A DNA stretch of 64,000 nucleotides from Halomarina litorea (GCF_024227715.1 NZ_CP100448.1:2253655-2317654), one strand, 5' to 3'. Positions 16,075 through 25,977 are shown, numbered from the stretch's first letter. A program made the numbers and translations. The notes: generated by a model from the sequence alone, not told the origin.

Positions 16075-17508
16075 TTACTCCTCGTCCGCCCCGTCGAGTG
16101 CCTGCCACGAGAGCCGCGGGTTCCGGGCGGCGCTCACCTGGTCGATGCGACCGGCGGCGGTGCGTTCGGGGGCGGCCTCGACAGTGGCCTCGTCCTCCGC
16201 GGCGACGCGGTCGAACGCGGTCGCCAACTGGTCGAGCGAGCGCTTGTTCTCCACTTCGGTCGGTTCGGTCATCAGCGCCTCGGACACCGCCTCCGGCCAC
16301 TTCGTCGTCGGCGGGTGGACGCCGTAGTCGAGCATCCGCTTCGCCACGTCCGCCGCGTCCATGTCGGCGCTCGCGACGAACTCGTGGTGGAACGGGCCGA
16401 ACGGGATGTCGTAGTCGATCTGCGAGGCGAGGTAGTTGGCGTTGAGAACGGCCTTCGCGCTGGCGTCCGACAGGCCGGCGTCGCCGAGACGGGCGATGTA
16501 CGCGTAGGCCTTCACCAGCACCAGCCAGTTGCCCCCGTAGCCGTGGACCTTTCCGACCGACCGTTCGGGCGTGAACAGTTCGAACTTCCCGTTGGTCTTG
16601 CCGACCTGCGGGTCGGGGAGGAACTCGGCCAGTTCCTCGGTGACGCCGACGGGTCCGGCGCCGGGGCCGCCGCCGCCGTGGGGCGTGGCGAACGTCTTGT
16701 GGACGTTGTAGTGCATGATGTCGAAGCCCATGTCGCCGGGGCGCGCCCGGCCCAGCAGGGCGTTCAGGTTCGCGCCGTCGTAGTAGAGCAGTCCGCCCGC
16801 GTCGTGGACCACGTCCGCGATGTGCTCGATGTCGCGTTCGAACAGGCCGAGCGTGTTCGGGTTGGTGAGCATCAGCGCGGCGGTGTCCTCGCCGACGGCG
16901 GCTTCGAGGGCCTCGACGTCGACCCGGCCGTCCTCCGCGCCGGGGAGTTCGACCACGTCGTAGCCCGCGAGGGCGGCGCTGGCGAAGTTCGTCCCGTGCG
17001 CCGAGTCGGGGACGATGACCTCGCTCCGGTCCTCGCCGTTCGCCTCGTGGTAGGCCTTCGCGACGAGGATGCCCGCGAACTCGCCCGCGGCACCGGCCGG
17101 TGGCTGGAGGGTGACGGCGTCCATCCCACCGATGCGTCCGAGGTAGTCCTGCAGGTTGTAGAGCAGTTCGAGGGTACCCTGTACGCTCTCCGTCGAGCGG
17201 TCGGGGTGGACGGCCGCCTTCGGGTGGGCCGCCACGTCCTCGGTGAACTTCGGGTTGTACTTCATCGTACACGACCCGAGCGGGAACGGCCCCGACTCGA
17301 CGCCGTAGTTCATCTGCGAGAGGCGCGTGTAGTGGCGGGCCAGTTCCGGTTCCGAGAGGTCCGGCAGGGTGAGCGAGTCGCGCGTCAGGTCGTCGGGGAG
17401 GGCGGAATCGGCCTCGACCTCCTTCGAGTGCTTCTCGTTCAGGAGCGGTTCGTACACCTCGTCGGAGTCGTCGACCCAGCGTGCCTGGTCGTATATCACG
17501 CGGACCAC
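16075..17508 (-). CDS. gcvPB: Glycine dehydrogenase (decarboxylating) subunit 2
   Basis: The PLP-binding subunit of the split P-protein, 477 residues as usual. P-protein decarboxylates glycine and loads the aminomethyl group onto lipoyl-GcvH. The PLP lysine is K271 in HYNVHKTFATPHGGGGPG, with AHGTNFASA (170-178) and the glycine-rich loop downstream. It follows gcvPA in the same direction after an 82-base gap that contains two GC hairpins. The start is GTG at 17508; GTG at 17499 (VIYDQARW) is an alternative. The T and H subunits are encoded near 32.5-34 kb. Confidence 0.93.
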   Translation of the reverse strand: MVRVIYDQARWVDDSDEVYEPLLNEKHSKEVEADSALPDDLTRDSLTLPDLSEPELARHYTRLSQMNYGVESGPFPLGSCTMKYNPKFTEDVAAHPKAAVHPDRSTESVQGTLELLYNLQDYLGRIGGMDAVTLQPPAGAAGEFAGILVAKAYHEANGEDRSEVIVPDSAHGTNFASAALAGYDVVELPGAEDGRVDVEALEAAVGEDTAALMLTNPNTLGLFERDIEHIADVVHDAGGLLYYDGANLNALLGRARPGDMGFDIMHYNVHKTFATPHGGGGPGAGPVGVTEELAEFLPDPQVGKTNGKFELFTPERSVGKVHGYGGNWLVLVKAYAYIARLGDAGLSDASAKAVLNANYLASQIDYDIPFGPFHHEFVASADMDAADVAKRMLDYGVHPPTTKWPEAVSEALMTEPTEVENKRSLDQLATAFDRVAAEDEATVEAAPERTAAGRIDQVSAARNPRLSWQALDGADEE

Positions 17509-17590
17509 CCCGTGGTCCGCGCGGCGCTACGCGCCGCGTTCCGTGCGAGCGGACTACGTCCGCGAGTACGCGGGAACCGTGTGTTCGCGT

Positions 17591-18928
17591 TCATGCGACT
17601 TCCCCCAGTGCTTCGACCAGCGCATCGCGCCGATGTGCGTTCGTCTCCGTCGTACAGACCTGAATCTCGTGTTCGCCGACCGGCGTCACCGCGAAGCCCT
17701 CCGTCTCCAGGTCCGAGGCGACCGCCGCCGCCGGCTGGTCCGTGTGAGCGACGAACTCCCGGAAGTGGTGGCGGTCGTCGACGGGGGCCTTGATGCCCTT
17801 CACGTCGTCCAGTCGCTCGGCGAGGTCACGCGCACCCGTCACGCAGTCGTTCGCCAGTTCGACGAGGCCGTCGGGGCCGAGGGAGGCGACGTGCATCGCC
17901 GTCCGGAGGGCCACCCACGCCTGGTTCGTACAGATGTTGGAGGTGGCGCGCTCCCGGCGGATGTGCTGTTCGCGCGTCTGGAGCGTGAGGGTGTACGCGC
18001 GTCGCCCCTGTGCGTCCTCGCTCGCCCCGACGAGTCGGCCGGGGACCTGTCGGAGGAACTCCTCGCGGCAGGCGAACAGGCCGAGGCCCATCCCGTAGGC
18101 CGTTCCGAGGCCGAGCGACCCGGCCTCGCCGACGACCACGTCCGCGCCGACGCTCGCGGGTTCCTGCAGGAGCGAGAGCGCGAGGACGTCGGTGCCGAGA
18201 CAGAACATGGCGTCGTGCTCGTCCGCGAGGCCCCCGAGGGCCGAGAGGTTCTCCTCGATGGTCCCGCGGACGGTGGGCGACTCGGCGTACAGCATGACCA
18301 CGTCGTCGTCCATCCGGTCGCGGATGGCCTCGACGTCGGCGTTCGCGGCGTCCATCGGGTACGTCTCCACGTCGAGGTCCGACCCGGCGACGTAGTTCTC
18401 GAGGGTGCCCCGTCGCCCCTCGTGGAGCAGTTCGGGGACGAGGACGACGTTCCCAGAGGCCGAGCGGACGCGGTTCGCGAGCGTCGCCGCCTCCCCGAGG
18501 GCGGTCGCGGCGTCGTACATCGAGCAGTTGGCGACCTCCAGCCCGGTGAGTTCGACGAGCATCGACTGGTACTCGAACAGCGCCTGCAGGAAGCCCTGTG
18601 CCACCTCCGGCTGGTACTGCGTGTAACTCGTCAGGAACTCCGAGCGCTGGGAGAGGTGGTCGACCAGCGACGGGACGTAGTGGTCGTAGTGGCCCCGCCC
18701 GAGGAACGCCGTCAGGTCGGTGTTGCGCTTCAGGAGCGTCTCGAGGTGGGTGCGCGTCGCCCGCTCCCCGCGGGCGTCGATGCCGAACTCGCCGTCGAAC
18801 CGGACGGCGTCCGGGATGTCGAACAGGTCCTCCTCGCTGTCGACGCCGACGGCGTCGAGCATCGCCGCCGTCTCCTCCGGCGTGTGCGGCGCGTAGGGGC
18901 TGCCGACGGGGGTGTCATCACTGCTCAT
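17591..18928 (-). CDS. gcvPA: Glycine dehydrogenase (decarboxylating) subunit 1
   Basis: A 445-residue partner of GcvPB; together they form the archaeal/Firmicute-type heterotetrameric P-protein. The N-terminus [20 protein letters not shown] carries the family's YxPHTPEE motif. Further blocks are [37 protein letters not shown] and [13 protein letters not shown], all typical of GcvPA. The PLP lysine is not expected in this subunit. First gene of a gcvPA-gcvPB unit on the minus strand. Confidence 0.93.
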   Translation of the reverse strand: MSSDDTPVGSPYAPHTPEETAAMLDAVGVDSEEDLFDIPDAVRFDGEFGIDARGERATRTHLETLLKRNTDLTAFLGRGHYDHYVPSLVDHLSQRSEFLTSYTQYQPEVAQGFLQALFEYQSMLVELTGLEVANCSMYDAATALGEAATLANRVRSASGNVVLVPELLHEGRRGTLENYVAGSDLDVETYPMDAANADVEAIRDRMDDDVVMLYAESPTVRGTIEENLSALGGLADEHDAMFCLGTDVLALSLLQEPASVGADVVVGEAGSLGLGTAYGMGLGLFACREEFLRQVPGRLVGASEDAQGRRAYTLTLQTREQHIRRERATSNICTNQAWVALRTAMHVASLGPDGLVELANDCVTGARDLAERLDDVKGIKAPVDDRHHFREFVAHTDQPAAAVASDLETEGFAVTPVGEHEIQVCTTETNAHRRDALVEALGEVA

Positions 18929-19072
18929 GGATAGGTGAGAGGGGTGTCCGGTGGCTGGACATCGGGTAGTGCTACGTTACGAGAGGCCGCATATCATACC
19001 CTCGATTCGCGCCCCGGGGGAGGGGTTCGACGGCCGCCGAGCCGGGAGAAACCGTGCGCGTGGCGGGGTCGA

Positions 19073-20413
19073 TTACTCGACGTAGCGGTACTTGCGCTCG
19101 CCCATGCGGCCCCAGCCGTCGAAGACGAACTCGTCTTCGGGGTTGGTGAACTCCTCGGCGTCCTCGGCCTGCTTGTCGTGGTTGTGGACGTCGTGGACGC
19201 GCTCGTACTCCTCGAAGGAGATGTCGTAGCGGGCGGCGAGCTGTTCGTCGAGGTCGATGGCGGCTATCTCGTCCTCCCAGCCCTCCTGGACCGTCTCGGC
19301 GTGAATCTCGGCCTGCGCGCCGCTCCCGTAGGAGCCGACGAGCAGTCGCTTGCCCGTGAGGTCGACGTCGTTCTCGTAGGCGTGTTTCAGGCCGCTGGCG
19401 CGGGCGACGTGGACCGATCCGGTGTACCAGTTGCCCACCTGTCGGGCGATGTTCAGGGTGGGGTCGATGGTCTCGGCGTACCACTCGCGGTAGGTGTCGG
19501 TCTCCTTCAGGCGGTCGGTGTACTCGCTGATGGCGTCGAGGAACGCATCGTCGCTGTCGAAGGCCTCGCGACGGGGCTGGCGGCCGATGTCGCCAGCGAG
19601 GTCCTCCTCGACGTTCGTGTCGCGAATCATGTGCCGGAAGCCGAGCAGGCCCGCCTTGCGAACCATGCCCGGGAACGGCGTGTGGAACGGGATGAGTTCG
19701 AAGTCGTCGGGGTGGGTGTCGCCCGCGACGCTCTCGAAGTCCTCCAGCGCCTCGCGCATGCGTGCGAGGTACACCTGGACCGAGCGCTTGCCGTCGACGC
19801 TCGGGAACTGCTGGTTGGGCTTGAGGAAGTCCGTCTCGTCGGCGCTCCCGTATCCCTGTTCGGTCGAGAGTTCGACGAGGTCCGGATCCTCGCTGATGAG
19901 CATGGCGACGGCCCCCGCGCCCTGCGTCGCCTCGCCGGCGTCACCGCGAGCGTAGAGGGCGGTGTCGGTGGCGATGACCAGCGCGCTCCGACCCCGGTTG
20001 CGACCCGCCCGAATCCAGTTGTAGGCGTCGTCGAGGCTCTGCGTGCCGGAGATACAGGCGAACTTCCGTTCGCCCTTGTTGGCGTGGTGGAAGTCGCCGT
20101 CGAACACCTGTTCGAGACAGCCCGCGATGTACGTCGAGACGGGCTTGGAGTTGTCGAAGGCGCTCTCCGTGGCGACGTCGATGCGGCCGATGTCCTGTGG
20201 CGTCAGGTCGCGACGTTCCATCAGCCGTCGGGCCGCGTTCGCGCCCATCGTCACGATGTCCTCGTAGGTGTCGGGGAACGAGGAGTTCTCCAGTCCCAGT
20301 CCCTTCGTGTACTTCTCCGGTTCGTCGCCCTTCGCGGGCGCGAACGTGTTCGCGAGATCCAGTCTGAGCTTCCCGGTGTGTATCTCGATGGCGTCGATGC
20401 CGACTTTCGTCAT
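19073..20413 (-). CDS. Hydroxymethylglutaryl-CoA synthase
   Basis: Condenses acetyl-CoA with acetoacetyl-CoA to HMG-CoA, the step before HMG-CoA reductase in the mevalonate pathway that feeds archaeal isoprenoid lipids and carotenoids. The protein has 446 residues; the N-terminal strand VGIDAIEIHTG and the active cysteine C120 in KFACISGTQSLDDAYNWI are clear. The C-terminal part holds GSYGSGAQAEIH. A CTTATACC box sits 27 bases before the ATG, supporting a leaderless transcript. Single gene, same strand as gcvPA. Confidence 0.92.
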   Translation of the reverse strand: MTKVGIDAIEIHTGKLRLDLANTFAPAKGDEPEKYTKGLGLENSSFPDTYEDIVTMGANAARRLMERRDLTPQDIGRIDVATESAFDNSKPVSTYIAGCLEQVFDGDFHHANKGERKFACISGTQSLDDAYNWIRAGRNRGRSALVIATDTALYARGDAGEATQGAGAVAMLISEDPDLVELSTEQGYGSADETDFLKPNQQFPSVDGKRSVQVYLARMREALEDFESVAGDTHPDDFELIPFHTPFPGMVRKAGLLGFRHMIRDTNVEEDLAGDIGRQPRREAFDSDDAFLDAISEYTDRLKETDTYREWYAETIDPTLNIARQVGNWYTGSVHVARASGLKHAYENDVDLTGKRLLVGSYGSGAQAEIHAETVQEGWEDEIAAIDLDEQLAARYDISFEEYERVHDVHNHDKQAEDAEEFTNPEDEFVFDGWGRMGERKYRYVE

Positions 20414-20476
20414 GGGCGTAGGGTGGTCGGTCGGGTATAAGTGTTTGACGACGATGAGTTCGACGGTCGTCGAAGA

Positions 20477-22105
20477 CTAGCCGTTGCCGTTGTTCCCTCC
20501 CACACCCGTTGCTTTCAGTTCGTGAGTGACGAGATACGTCGACGTCGTCCCGTCCGCGAACCTGAGGGAGAGGATGAAGAATCCCCCTGCGTTGTTGTTG
20601 GAGTCATAGTCGTCACCGGAGAACGTGATGTTGACAGAATCAGAATCCCAAGAATCGACAGAGAACGGTACCGCATCCGCGTATCCACCGCCAATGGTCA
20701 TCGTATCACCGCTAACCAACGGGTCGCCCTTTTCGAGGGTGGCAGTCGTCGGCGCTGTGTTCGTCCCCGATTTATACGCGTAGTAGAAGTTCACGCGAGC
20801 CTCCTCGACGGTTCGGTCGTCGTTCCCGGTGTTCTCGAACGTCATGGTAACCGTCGCATCTGTCGTATTCGTGCTCCGGAGCACGAAGCCGGACAGCGGG
20901 TTGAGGCTACCGCCGTCCCCGCTGGCGCGCGTGAAGGTGAACGTCGTCTTCTTCGGGTTCGGCTCGTCACCAGTCGCCCCGTCGATTGTCGCCGCCACCG
21001 TCCCGGTCTGTTCGGCCTTCCTGAACGTCAGCGTCGCGCGCCCGTCATCGTCGGTGGTCACCGTCACCGGCCCCTCCCCGAGCGAGTTCCCGTCACCGTC
21101 CGTGTAGACGCCGAACCCGTTCGTGTCCTCGAACGTGACATCGACCCCCGACTTCGGGGCATTGTACGTATCGCGCACCTCGACGGTGAGCGTCGCCGGG
21201 TCGCCGATGCCGGCGTTGCTCGTGGACCCGCCGACCGACGTCACGTACTGTGCGGGCTCCTCGTCGGCCCCGCTCCCGAGGTGGACCTCCGACACGCGGA
21301 GTTCGTAGGTCACATCCCCGTCGAGTCGGATGTCGACCGTTCCGGGGTCCGCCCCGCTCTCGACCACCTTCACGTGGCCGTCGGCGTCCATCTCGTCGGC
21401 GAGGATGTCCTTCCATTGCTTGGCGGAGAGCGACGTCGGGAGCGTGAGGACGATGGGCGCGGGGTCACGGTTCTCCACGACGATGGTCCGCGTCGACGTC
21501 GTCGCCGTCCGGAAGTCGAGCGAGACGGCCTCGCTCGTCGTGGTCGAGAGTTCCCCGTCGAGGGTCACCAGGTTGATCCGCCGACCGTCGATGAGGTTCT
21601 GGTCTGTCTTCGGGACGACGGTCCCGTCCGAGAGTCGGTCGAAGAGCACCAAGTGCTCGTAGACGGTCGTCGGCGGCGTCTGGAACTCCGAGTAGTCCGG
21701 CGTGTAGGAGAACCCGCTGGTGGTGAAGGTCCTGTCGTCACCGTTCCAGTAGTCGGCCGTCTCGCCCGTCCCCTCCGCGTTCGTTATCGTCACGGTCCCG
21801 AGTTCGGTCGTCTCCAGTGTCCCGGACGGTGGCGGGGGGTTGACGAACATCGTCCGACTGGGGAACTGCGTCCCGAGGTCGACGGTCACCGGTTGCGAGG
21901 TGCCGGTCGTCGCAGTTCGGAGGAGGGCGTCCCGGCCCTCAAGTAGCTGGTCGCGCACCTGCTGGTTGTGCTTGTACTCCACGTCGGCGTTCTGATCGGG
22001 GACGACCGTCACCTGATAGGTCGCCATCGAGACGACAACCATCCCGAACAGGAGCATCGCCCCGATCTGCATCGACTGTCCGCGCCGGTCGGCCCAGAAG
22101 CTCAT
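20477..22105 (-). CDS. Type IV pilin-like surface protein with invasin/Big-1-like domain
   Basis: A 542-residue protein with a short positively charged N-terminus (MSFWADRRGQSMQIGAMLLF) and one hydrophobic segment. This resembles an archaeal class III signal in which a prepilin peptidase cuts before QS or a nearby residue, leaving the helix to anchor the protein. The rest is Thr/Ser-rich and beta-structured. Residues about 290-385 (LTVEVRDTYNAPKSGVDVTF ... TDDDGRATLTF) match a bacterial Ig-like (Big-1/invasin) fold. The C-terminus has further beta sandwiches. It probably forms an extracellular or pseudoperiplasmic structure; no pilus assembly genes adjoin it. Confidence 0.7.
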   Translation of the reverse strand: MSFWADRRGQSMQIGAMLLFGMVVVSMATYQVTVVPDQNADVEYKHNQQVRDQLLEGRDALLRTATTGTSQPVTVDLGTQFPSRTMFVNPPPPSGTLETTELGTVTITNAEGTGETADYWNGDDRTFTTSGFSYTPDYSEFQTPPTTVYEHLVLFDRLSDGTVVPKTDQNLIDGRRINLVTLDGELSTTTSEAVSLDFRTATTSTRTIVVENRDPAPIVLTLPTSLSAKQWKDILADEMDADGHVKVVESGADPGTVDIRLDGDVTYELRVSEVHLGSGADEEPAQYVTSVGGSTSNAGIGDPATLTVEVRDTYNAPKSGVDVTFEDTNGFGVYTDGDGNSLGEGPVTVTTDDDGRATLTFRKAEQTGTVAATIDGATGDEPNPKKTTFTFTRASGDGGSLNPLSGFVLRSTNTTDATVTMTFENTGNDDRTVEEARVNFYYAYKSGTNTAPTTATLEKGDPLVSGDTMTIGGGYADAVPFSVDSWDSDSVNITFSGDDYDSNNNAGGFFILSLRFADGTTSTYLVTHELKATGVGGNNGNG

Positions 22106-22165
22106 TGCCCCTGGAAAGAGACAGATGGCGAAAAAGTCCCGCGTCTATGTACGTAGTGCCGGGGG

Positions 22166-22756
22166 CTACTCGTCGTCCTCTTCTTCGACGACCTCGGGGT
22201 CGCGCATGGCCTCGTAGAGGCTGTCGAGGCCGTTCACCCACTCCGCGACGAGGCCGTACTCGATGTCCTCGGCGACGGCCATGTCGAGGTCGTGGCCGTC
22301 GATGATGAGGGTACCCGCCTGCGCGCAGTAGCCGAGGGCGGCGTCTAAGTCCTCCTCGTCCTCGGCGTCGACGGCCGCCTCGACGTACGCCTCGACGGTG
22401 CCCTCCTCGACGGGACCGCCCGCGACGTACTCCTCGGCGGCGTAGAAGACGCAGACCAGCGAGGTCTGGACGGCGTCGACGAGCATGACGGTGTCCTCGT
22501 CCTCGAACTGTCCCTCGATGTCCGAGAGGACGATGTCGCGGACGCCCGCCAGTTCCTCGAGGGCCGCCTCCTGTTCGAGGTCGCCCTCCTCGTACCCCGA
22601 GACGATCTTCGCGACCGCGATGACCGCGTCGTCCTGCAGGTTCAGTCGGAGGCGCGCGGAGTCCTCGTCCTCTAAGTCCACGCTCTCCTCGTCGAGCCTG
22701 TCCAGCCAGTTCTGCCAGCGTTCTGCGGTGTAATACTCGCCCTCCGGCGTACTCAT
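22166..22756 (-). CDS. DUF2150 family protein
   Basis: A 196-residue, very acidic soluble protein beginning MSTPEGEYYTAERWQNWLDR, matching the archaeal DUF2150 family in length and in blocks such as EDEDSARLRLNLQDDAVIAV and VLSDIEGQFEDEDTVMLVD. It is all-helical with a few cysteines and an acidic tail. No biochemical function is known. A GCATATCA box lies 27 bases before the ATG. Single gene, minus strand. Confidence 0.82.
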   Translation of the reverse strand: MSTPEGEYYTAERWQNWLDRLDEESVDLEDEDSARLRLNLQDDAVIAVAKIVSGYEEGDLEQEAALEELAGVRDIVLSDIEGQFEDEDTVMLVDAVQTSLVCVFYAAEEYVAGGPVEEGTVEAYVEAAVDAEDEEDLDAALGYCAQAGTLIIDGHDLDMAVAEDIEYGLVAEWVNGLDSLYEAMRDPEVVEEEDDE

Positions 22757-22793
22757 ACCCGAAGGTACGAGCGACCGCTGATATGCCTTTTCG

Positions 22794-23624
22794 TTACTTG
22801 AGAGACGACCGGGTGTCGATACCGTACACCATCCGTGGGGTGGTGACGTGCGCCCGTTCCAGTGCCTCCTCGTAGCCTTCCTCTTCGAGCCAGCGGGTCC
22901 GGCGCGGGACGGTCTTCGGCCCGAGGACGGCCCCCGGCCGGTCCGGGTCGTCGATGTAGTCCGTCTCCAGCATGAACGGGTCGTCGCGTTCGGCGGCCCG
23001 TTTCACCTCGTCCTTGTCGGCGAGGACGCTCGGCGTCGGCCCGACACACCGCCCCGCCGCGTAGTGCTTGACGACGTGTCGGCGCTCCATCCCCGCGTCC
23101 TCCGCCCACTCCGCCACCTCGGTGAAGTCCTCGCCGCCCTCCGTGTGCAACTGGACGGCACACTCCTCGCGCGCGCCCAGTTCGAAGGCGTGGCGCATCA
23201 CCGCGTTCGACGCCTCCCACACCTCGCTGTCGACGTCGTAGTGGGGCCGTCCGGACTTGATGGCGAGGGCGTCGCCCGCGGCGACGTACGCGGCGGCCAC
23301 GTCGAGGCCCGCGCACATCAGGTCGCGGGCCTCCTCGGGCGTGTAGTCACGTTCGACCAGTTTCGAGACGAGCGCCGGGTGGACGCCGAGGACGGGCCAC
23401 GCCCGCCCGGGCAGGACGTCCTGCGAGTCCCGGACCACGTCGAGGGTGTGGTCGTAGGCGACGCGGAAGTCCTCGACGTCCTCGACGTCGACGCCGTAGT
23501 GCCACGAGGGCTTGTTGAGCACGAGCAGGTGAGTGCCGCCCGCGTCGGCGAACTCCTTCGCGGCGTCGACGCCGCGGCCGTTGACCGGGTCGAGGTGGAG
23601 GTGGTCGTCGAGTATCGGTCGCAT
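22794..23624 (-). CDS. TatD-like amidohydrolase family protein
   Basis: A 276-residue metal-dependent hydrolase of the TatD/amidohydrolase fold. The N-terminal metal motif DDHLHLDP (HxH) is at residues 6-13 and the C-terminal part LETDYIDDP supplies the conserved Asp; ALGVHPAL-type sequence appears as VLGVHPALVSK. An archaeal subgroup of the family with unknown substrate is likely (DNase or other hydrolase). The frame is open nine codons before MRPILDDHLH. It is divergent from the zinc-ribbon gene at 23718. Confidence 0.82.
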   Translation of the reverse strand: MRPILDDHLHLDPVNGRGVDAAKEFADAGGTHLLVLNKPSWHYGVDVEDVEDFRVAYDHTLDVVRDSQDVLPGRAWPVLGVHPALVSKLVERDYTPEEARDLMCAGLDVAAAYVAAGDALAIKSGRPHYDVDSEVWEASNAVMRHAFELGAREECAVQLHTEGGEDFTEVAEWAEDAGMERRHVVKHYAAGRCVGPTPSVLADKDEVKRAAERDDPFMLETDYIDDPDRPGAVLGPKTVPRRTRWLEEEGYEEALERAHVTTPRMVYGIDTRSSLK

Positions 23625-23717
23625 AGGTGGGAGTGGGCCGCCACGGGTCAAAAGTCGGTCGCGTCCGACCCGTCGGCCTGCCCAGCGCTTATTGTCGCGG
23701 GGTACGTTAGCACGGCG

Positions 23718-23903
23718 ATGAGTCGATTCGAGGAAGACACCAGCCTCCCCCGGGCCGAGCCACCGGAACCGGGGGCGGGCACGACGATGGAGTGTCGCGC
23801 GTGCGGCGCGCGCTTCCCGCGTCGCGAGGTGGCGTCGCCGGAGAAGGGGACGCTCACCTGCCCGGCGTGCGACTCGACGGAACTCACGACGCTCCCCGAC
23901 TGA
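23718..23903 (+). CDS. Small zinc-ribbon protein
   Basis: A 61-residue protein, MSRFEEDTSLPRAEPPEPGA onward, with an unstructured acidic N-terminus and one ribbon from CRAC to CPAC. A GCTTATTG box about 27 bases upstream supports the ATG at 23718. Its stop directly abuts the stop of the carotenoid oxygenase gene (23904), so the genes converge without a gap. Function unknown. Confidence 0.72.
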   Translation: MSRFEEDTSLPRAEPPEPGAGTTMECRACGARFPRREVASPEKGTLTCPACDSTELTTLPD

Positions 23904-25343
23904 CTACGCCATCGAGCGCGTCGGGTCCGCGAGGTCCCGGACGAACTGGCCGTGGAAGCCGAACGGGAGGGCGTGCGGGAGCGGTGCGCGCGCCAGTCCG
24001 TCCAGCGTCCGTGCGTCGAGGACCAGCAGGAACGACCGCTCGGCGTCGGCATCGAGGACGACCGAGAGCAACGCGCCCGCGTCCTCGGCCGCCCCGTCCG
24101 GGTCGGGGACGAACAGCGCCTCGCCCGGATAACACCCCGACTCGGCCCACGACGCCACCTCCTCGCCCGCCTCGATGTCCACCTTCAGGAGGCGGTCCTG
24201 CGTCGTCGTGGGCGGGCGCTCTCGGTTGCCCGCGAAGTAGGCGTAGCGGTAGGGGCGGGTGTTGTGACCCCGGTAGTCGATGGTCGGGAACTCCACCGGG
24301 CCGGGGTGGAGCGTCTCGCTCTCGACGGTGGCCCCCATCGCGCCGAGCGAGATGCGGTAGCGCCGGAACTCGCCAGCGGGGAGTTCGGCGTCCGGGTCGC
24401 GCAGTCTCGACAGCGAGAGGTCGGAGACGGCGCTCGCGTCCTCGTAGGCCACGAGGTCCACCACGAGCGTGTCGCCCGCCTCGTAGGCGTTGGCGTGGTG
24501 GAAGACGAAGAACGGGTCCGCGACGGGGCGGGCGACGACCCGCCCCGTCTGGCGGTCGAAGACGGTGAACCGGGTCCCGCGCTCGGGGACCCACTCGAAG
24601 GACTCGACGAACGGGCGACCCGCCAGCAACGCGCACGGGGAGAGCACGAGGGGCGGTTCCGCGAGGACGGCGTATCGCTCCGTGAGCGCGAACGAGTGGA
24701 AGTACGCGGGGCGGTCCACACCGACCCGCCCGAGTTCCTCGCGGGTCGCGCTCCCCCGGTCCCGGCGGTGGAGGACGTACTCGCTCCGGGGGCCGTAGCG
24801 CACGCCGACGTTGACCATCTCGTCGCGGACGGGGTCCCAGTGTGGGTGGCCGAGAGTGCCGGTCACGTCGAGGGCGTCGGCGAACGTCCGGGTCCCGCGG
24901 GTGGCGAGCGTCTCGGGGTCGAAGGCGACCTGCCGGGGCGTCTCGGTGACGGCGACGAACTCGCCGCCGACCCAGTCCACCCCGATGGAGGCGTTGTCGG
25001 TCAGCGTCGGTCCCGTCAACCACCCGAGGCGGTCGCGCAGCGACAGATCGGGGTTCGTCCCGAACTGCCCGCGTGCGAGGCGGTTCCGCGAGACGACGTG
25101 CTCGTACTCCTCGCTGCGGAGGAAGCGGTTCGCGTACGCGACGGTGCCGTCCTCGATTTCGAAGCGCCGGAGCATGGCGAGGCCGTCGAACCAGTGGTTC
25201 AGGGCGTCCTCGCCGCCGTCGAAGCGACCGGGACCGTTCACGAACAGCGTCCCCGACAGCCACGGCGGGAGGGACCCCTCGACCGGGAGGGTGGTCGTGA
25301 CCTCCTCGTCGAGGGTGCGGAGTCCGAGGCGGTAGTCGGCCAT
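23904..25343 (-). CDS. Carotenoid oxygenase family protein
   Basis: A 479-residue member of the carotenoid cleavage oxygenase/RPE65 family, a seven-bladed propeller that binds Fe(II) through four histidines. Candidates in order are GHPHWDP, YFHSFALTERYAV, FVFHHANAYE and the C-terminal LPFGFHGQFV, matching the family's His spacing. The N-terminal GPGRFDGGEDALNHWFDGLAML is typical. It would cleave a carotenoid-type polyene with O2; in haloarchaea the product could be retinal for rhodopsins or another apocarotenoid, which is inference. Start MADYRLGLRT; an ACTATCC box is 25 bases upstream. Downstream of the NYN gene on the same strand. Confidence 0.88.
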   Translation of the reverse strand: MADYRLGLRTLDEEVTTTLPVEGSLPPWLSGTLFVNGPGRFDGGEDALNHWFDGLAMLRRFEIEDGTVAYANRFLRSEEYEHVVSRNRLARGQFGTNPDLSLRDRLGWLTGPTLTDNASIGVDWVGGEFVAVTETPRQVAFDPETLATRGTRTFADALDVTGTLGHPHWDPVRDEMVNVGVRYGPRSEYVLHRRDRGSATREELGRVGVDRPAYFHSFALTERYAVLAEPPLVLSPCALLAGRPFVESFEWVPERGTRFTVFDRQTGRVVARPVADPFFVFHHANAYEAGDTLVVDLVAYEDASAVSDLSLSRLRDPDAELPAGEFRRYRISLGAMGATVESETLHPGPVEFPTIDYRGHNTRPYRYAYFAGNRERPPTTTQDRLLKVDIEAGEEVASWAESGCYPGEALFVPDPDGAAEDAGALLSVVLDADAERSFLLVLDARTLDGLARAPLPHALPFGFHGQFVRDLADPTRSMA

Positions 25344-25390
25344 ACGCCCTCCACTCGGGCCAGCGGGATAGTCGCCCGCCCCCCGGCGAC

Positions 25391-25849
25391 TCACTCCCCG
25401 AGGGTGACGGCCTCGTGGGCGACCGACCGGAGGGCGTCCGACCGGCCGTACGTCCCGGGGGCGATGGCGAGGGTCTTGACCCCGTAGCGGGCCGCCGTCT
25501 CCAGGACGGGCTTGAAGTCCATGTCGCGGGAGGCGATGGCGAGGACGTCGATGTCGTCGGCGACGACGGCCTCGGTGGCGTCGACGGCGAGTTTCACGTC
25601 CACGTCCCCGCTGGTGGTGAACACCTCGAAGCCGTGGGCCTCGGCCGCCTGAATCAGGCCCGGCGTGGCGTGCTCGTCGACGTAGAGGCGGACGAGTGCG
25701 GCCTGCCCTCTCGACCGGGCGACCGCGCTGACGTCGTCGAGGTCCACGTCGAACTCCGAGCGGAGGACGTTCGGGCCGTCAACGAACAGGCCCACCCGTG
25801 GTTCCCCCGGGGCGGACCCGCCGACGACGCGCCGCAACAACCCGCGCAT
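25391..25849 (-). CDS. NYN-domain (PIN-like) ribonuclease family protein
   Basis: A 152-residue single-domain protein. The NYN fold carries acidic residues for metal: VGLFVDGPNVLR (N-terminal DGxN), DVKLAVDATEAVV and LAIASRDMDFKPVLETAARYG (DxDF). This is the LabA/TIGR00288 type, probably an RNase acting on structured RNA. It precedes the carotenoid oxygenase gene by 47 bases and both point the same way. The frame is open 21 codons upstream of MRGLLRRVVG. Confidence 0.82.
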   Translation of the reverse strand: MRGLLRRVVGGSAPGEPRVGLFVDGPNVLRSEFDVDLDDVSAVARSRGQAALVRLYVDEHATPGLIQAAEAHGFEVFTTSGDVDVKLAVDATEAVVADDIDVLAIASRDMDFKPVLETAARYGVKTLAIAPGTYGRSDALRSVAHEAVTLGE

Positions 25850-25947
25850 ACCACCACTGACCGACCGACCGGCATAGCCGTGGTGGTTCGCCACGACCGT
25901 TTCGAGACGCATAATAATCTTGATTCAATCATATAAATACTAAGATT

Positions 25948-25955
25948 AAAATATA
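25948..25955 (+). promoter_or_regulatory. TATA box of halolysin gene
   Basis: AAATATAC, centred about 27 bases before the ATG at 25978, within a strongly AT-rich stretch. Fits a leaderless transcript. Confidence 0.55.
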
Positions 25956-25977
25956 CACTCGTGGTGGGTTAATTCGT

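Noticed and set aside
15913-17793. 626-codon plus-strand frame opposite gcvPB
   Set aside because: Antisense shadow of gcvPB; composition is dominated by V, R, D and G and it has no family match.
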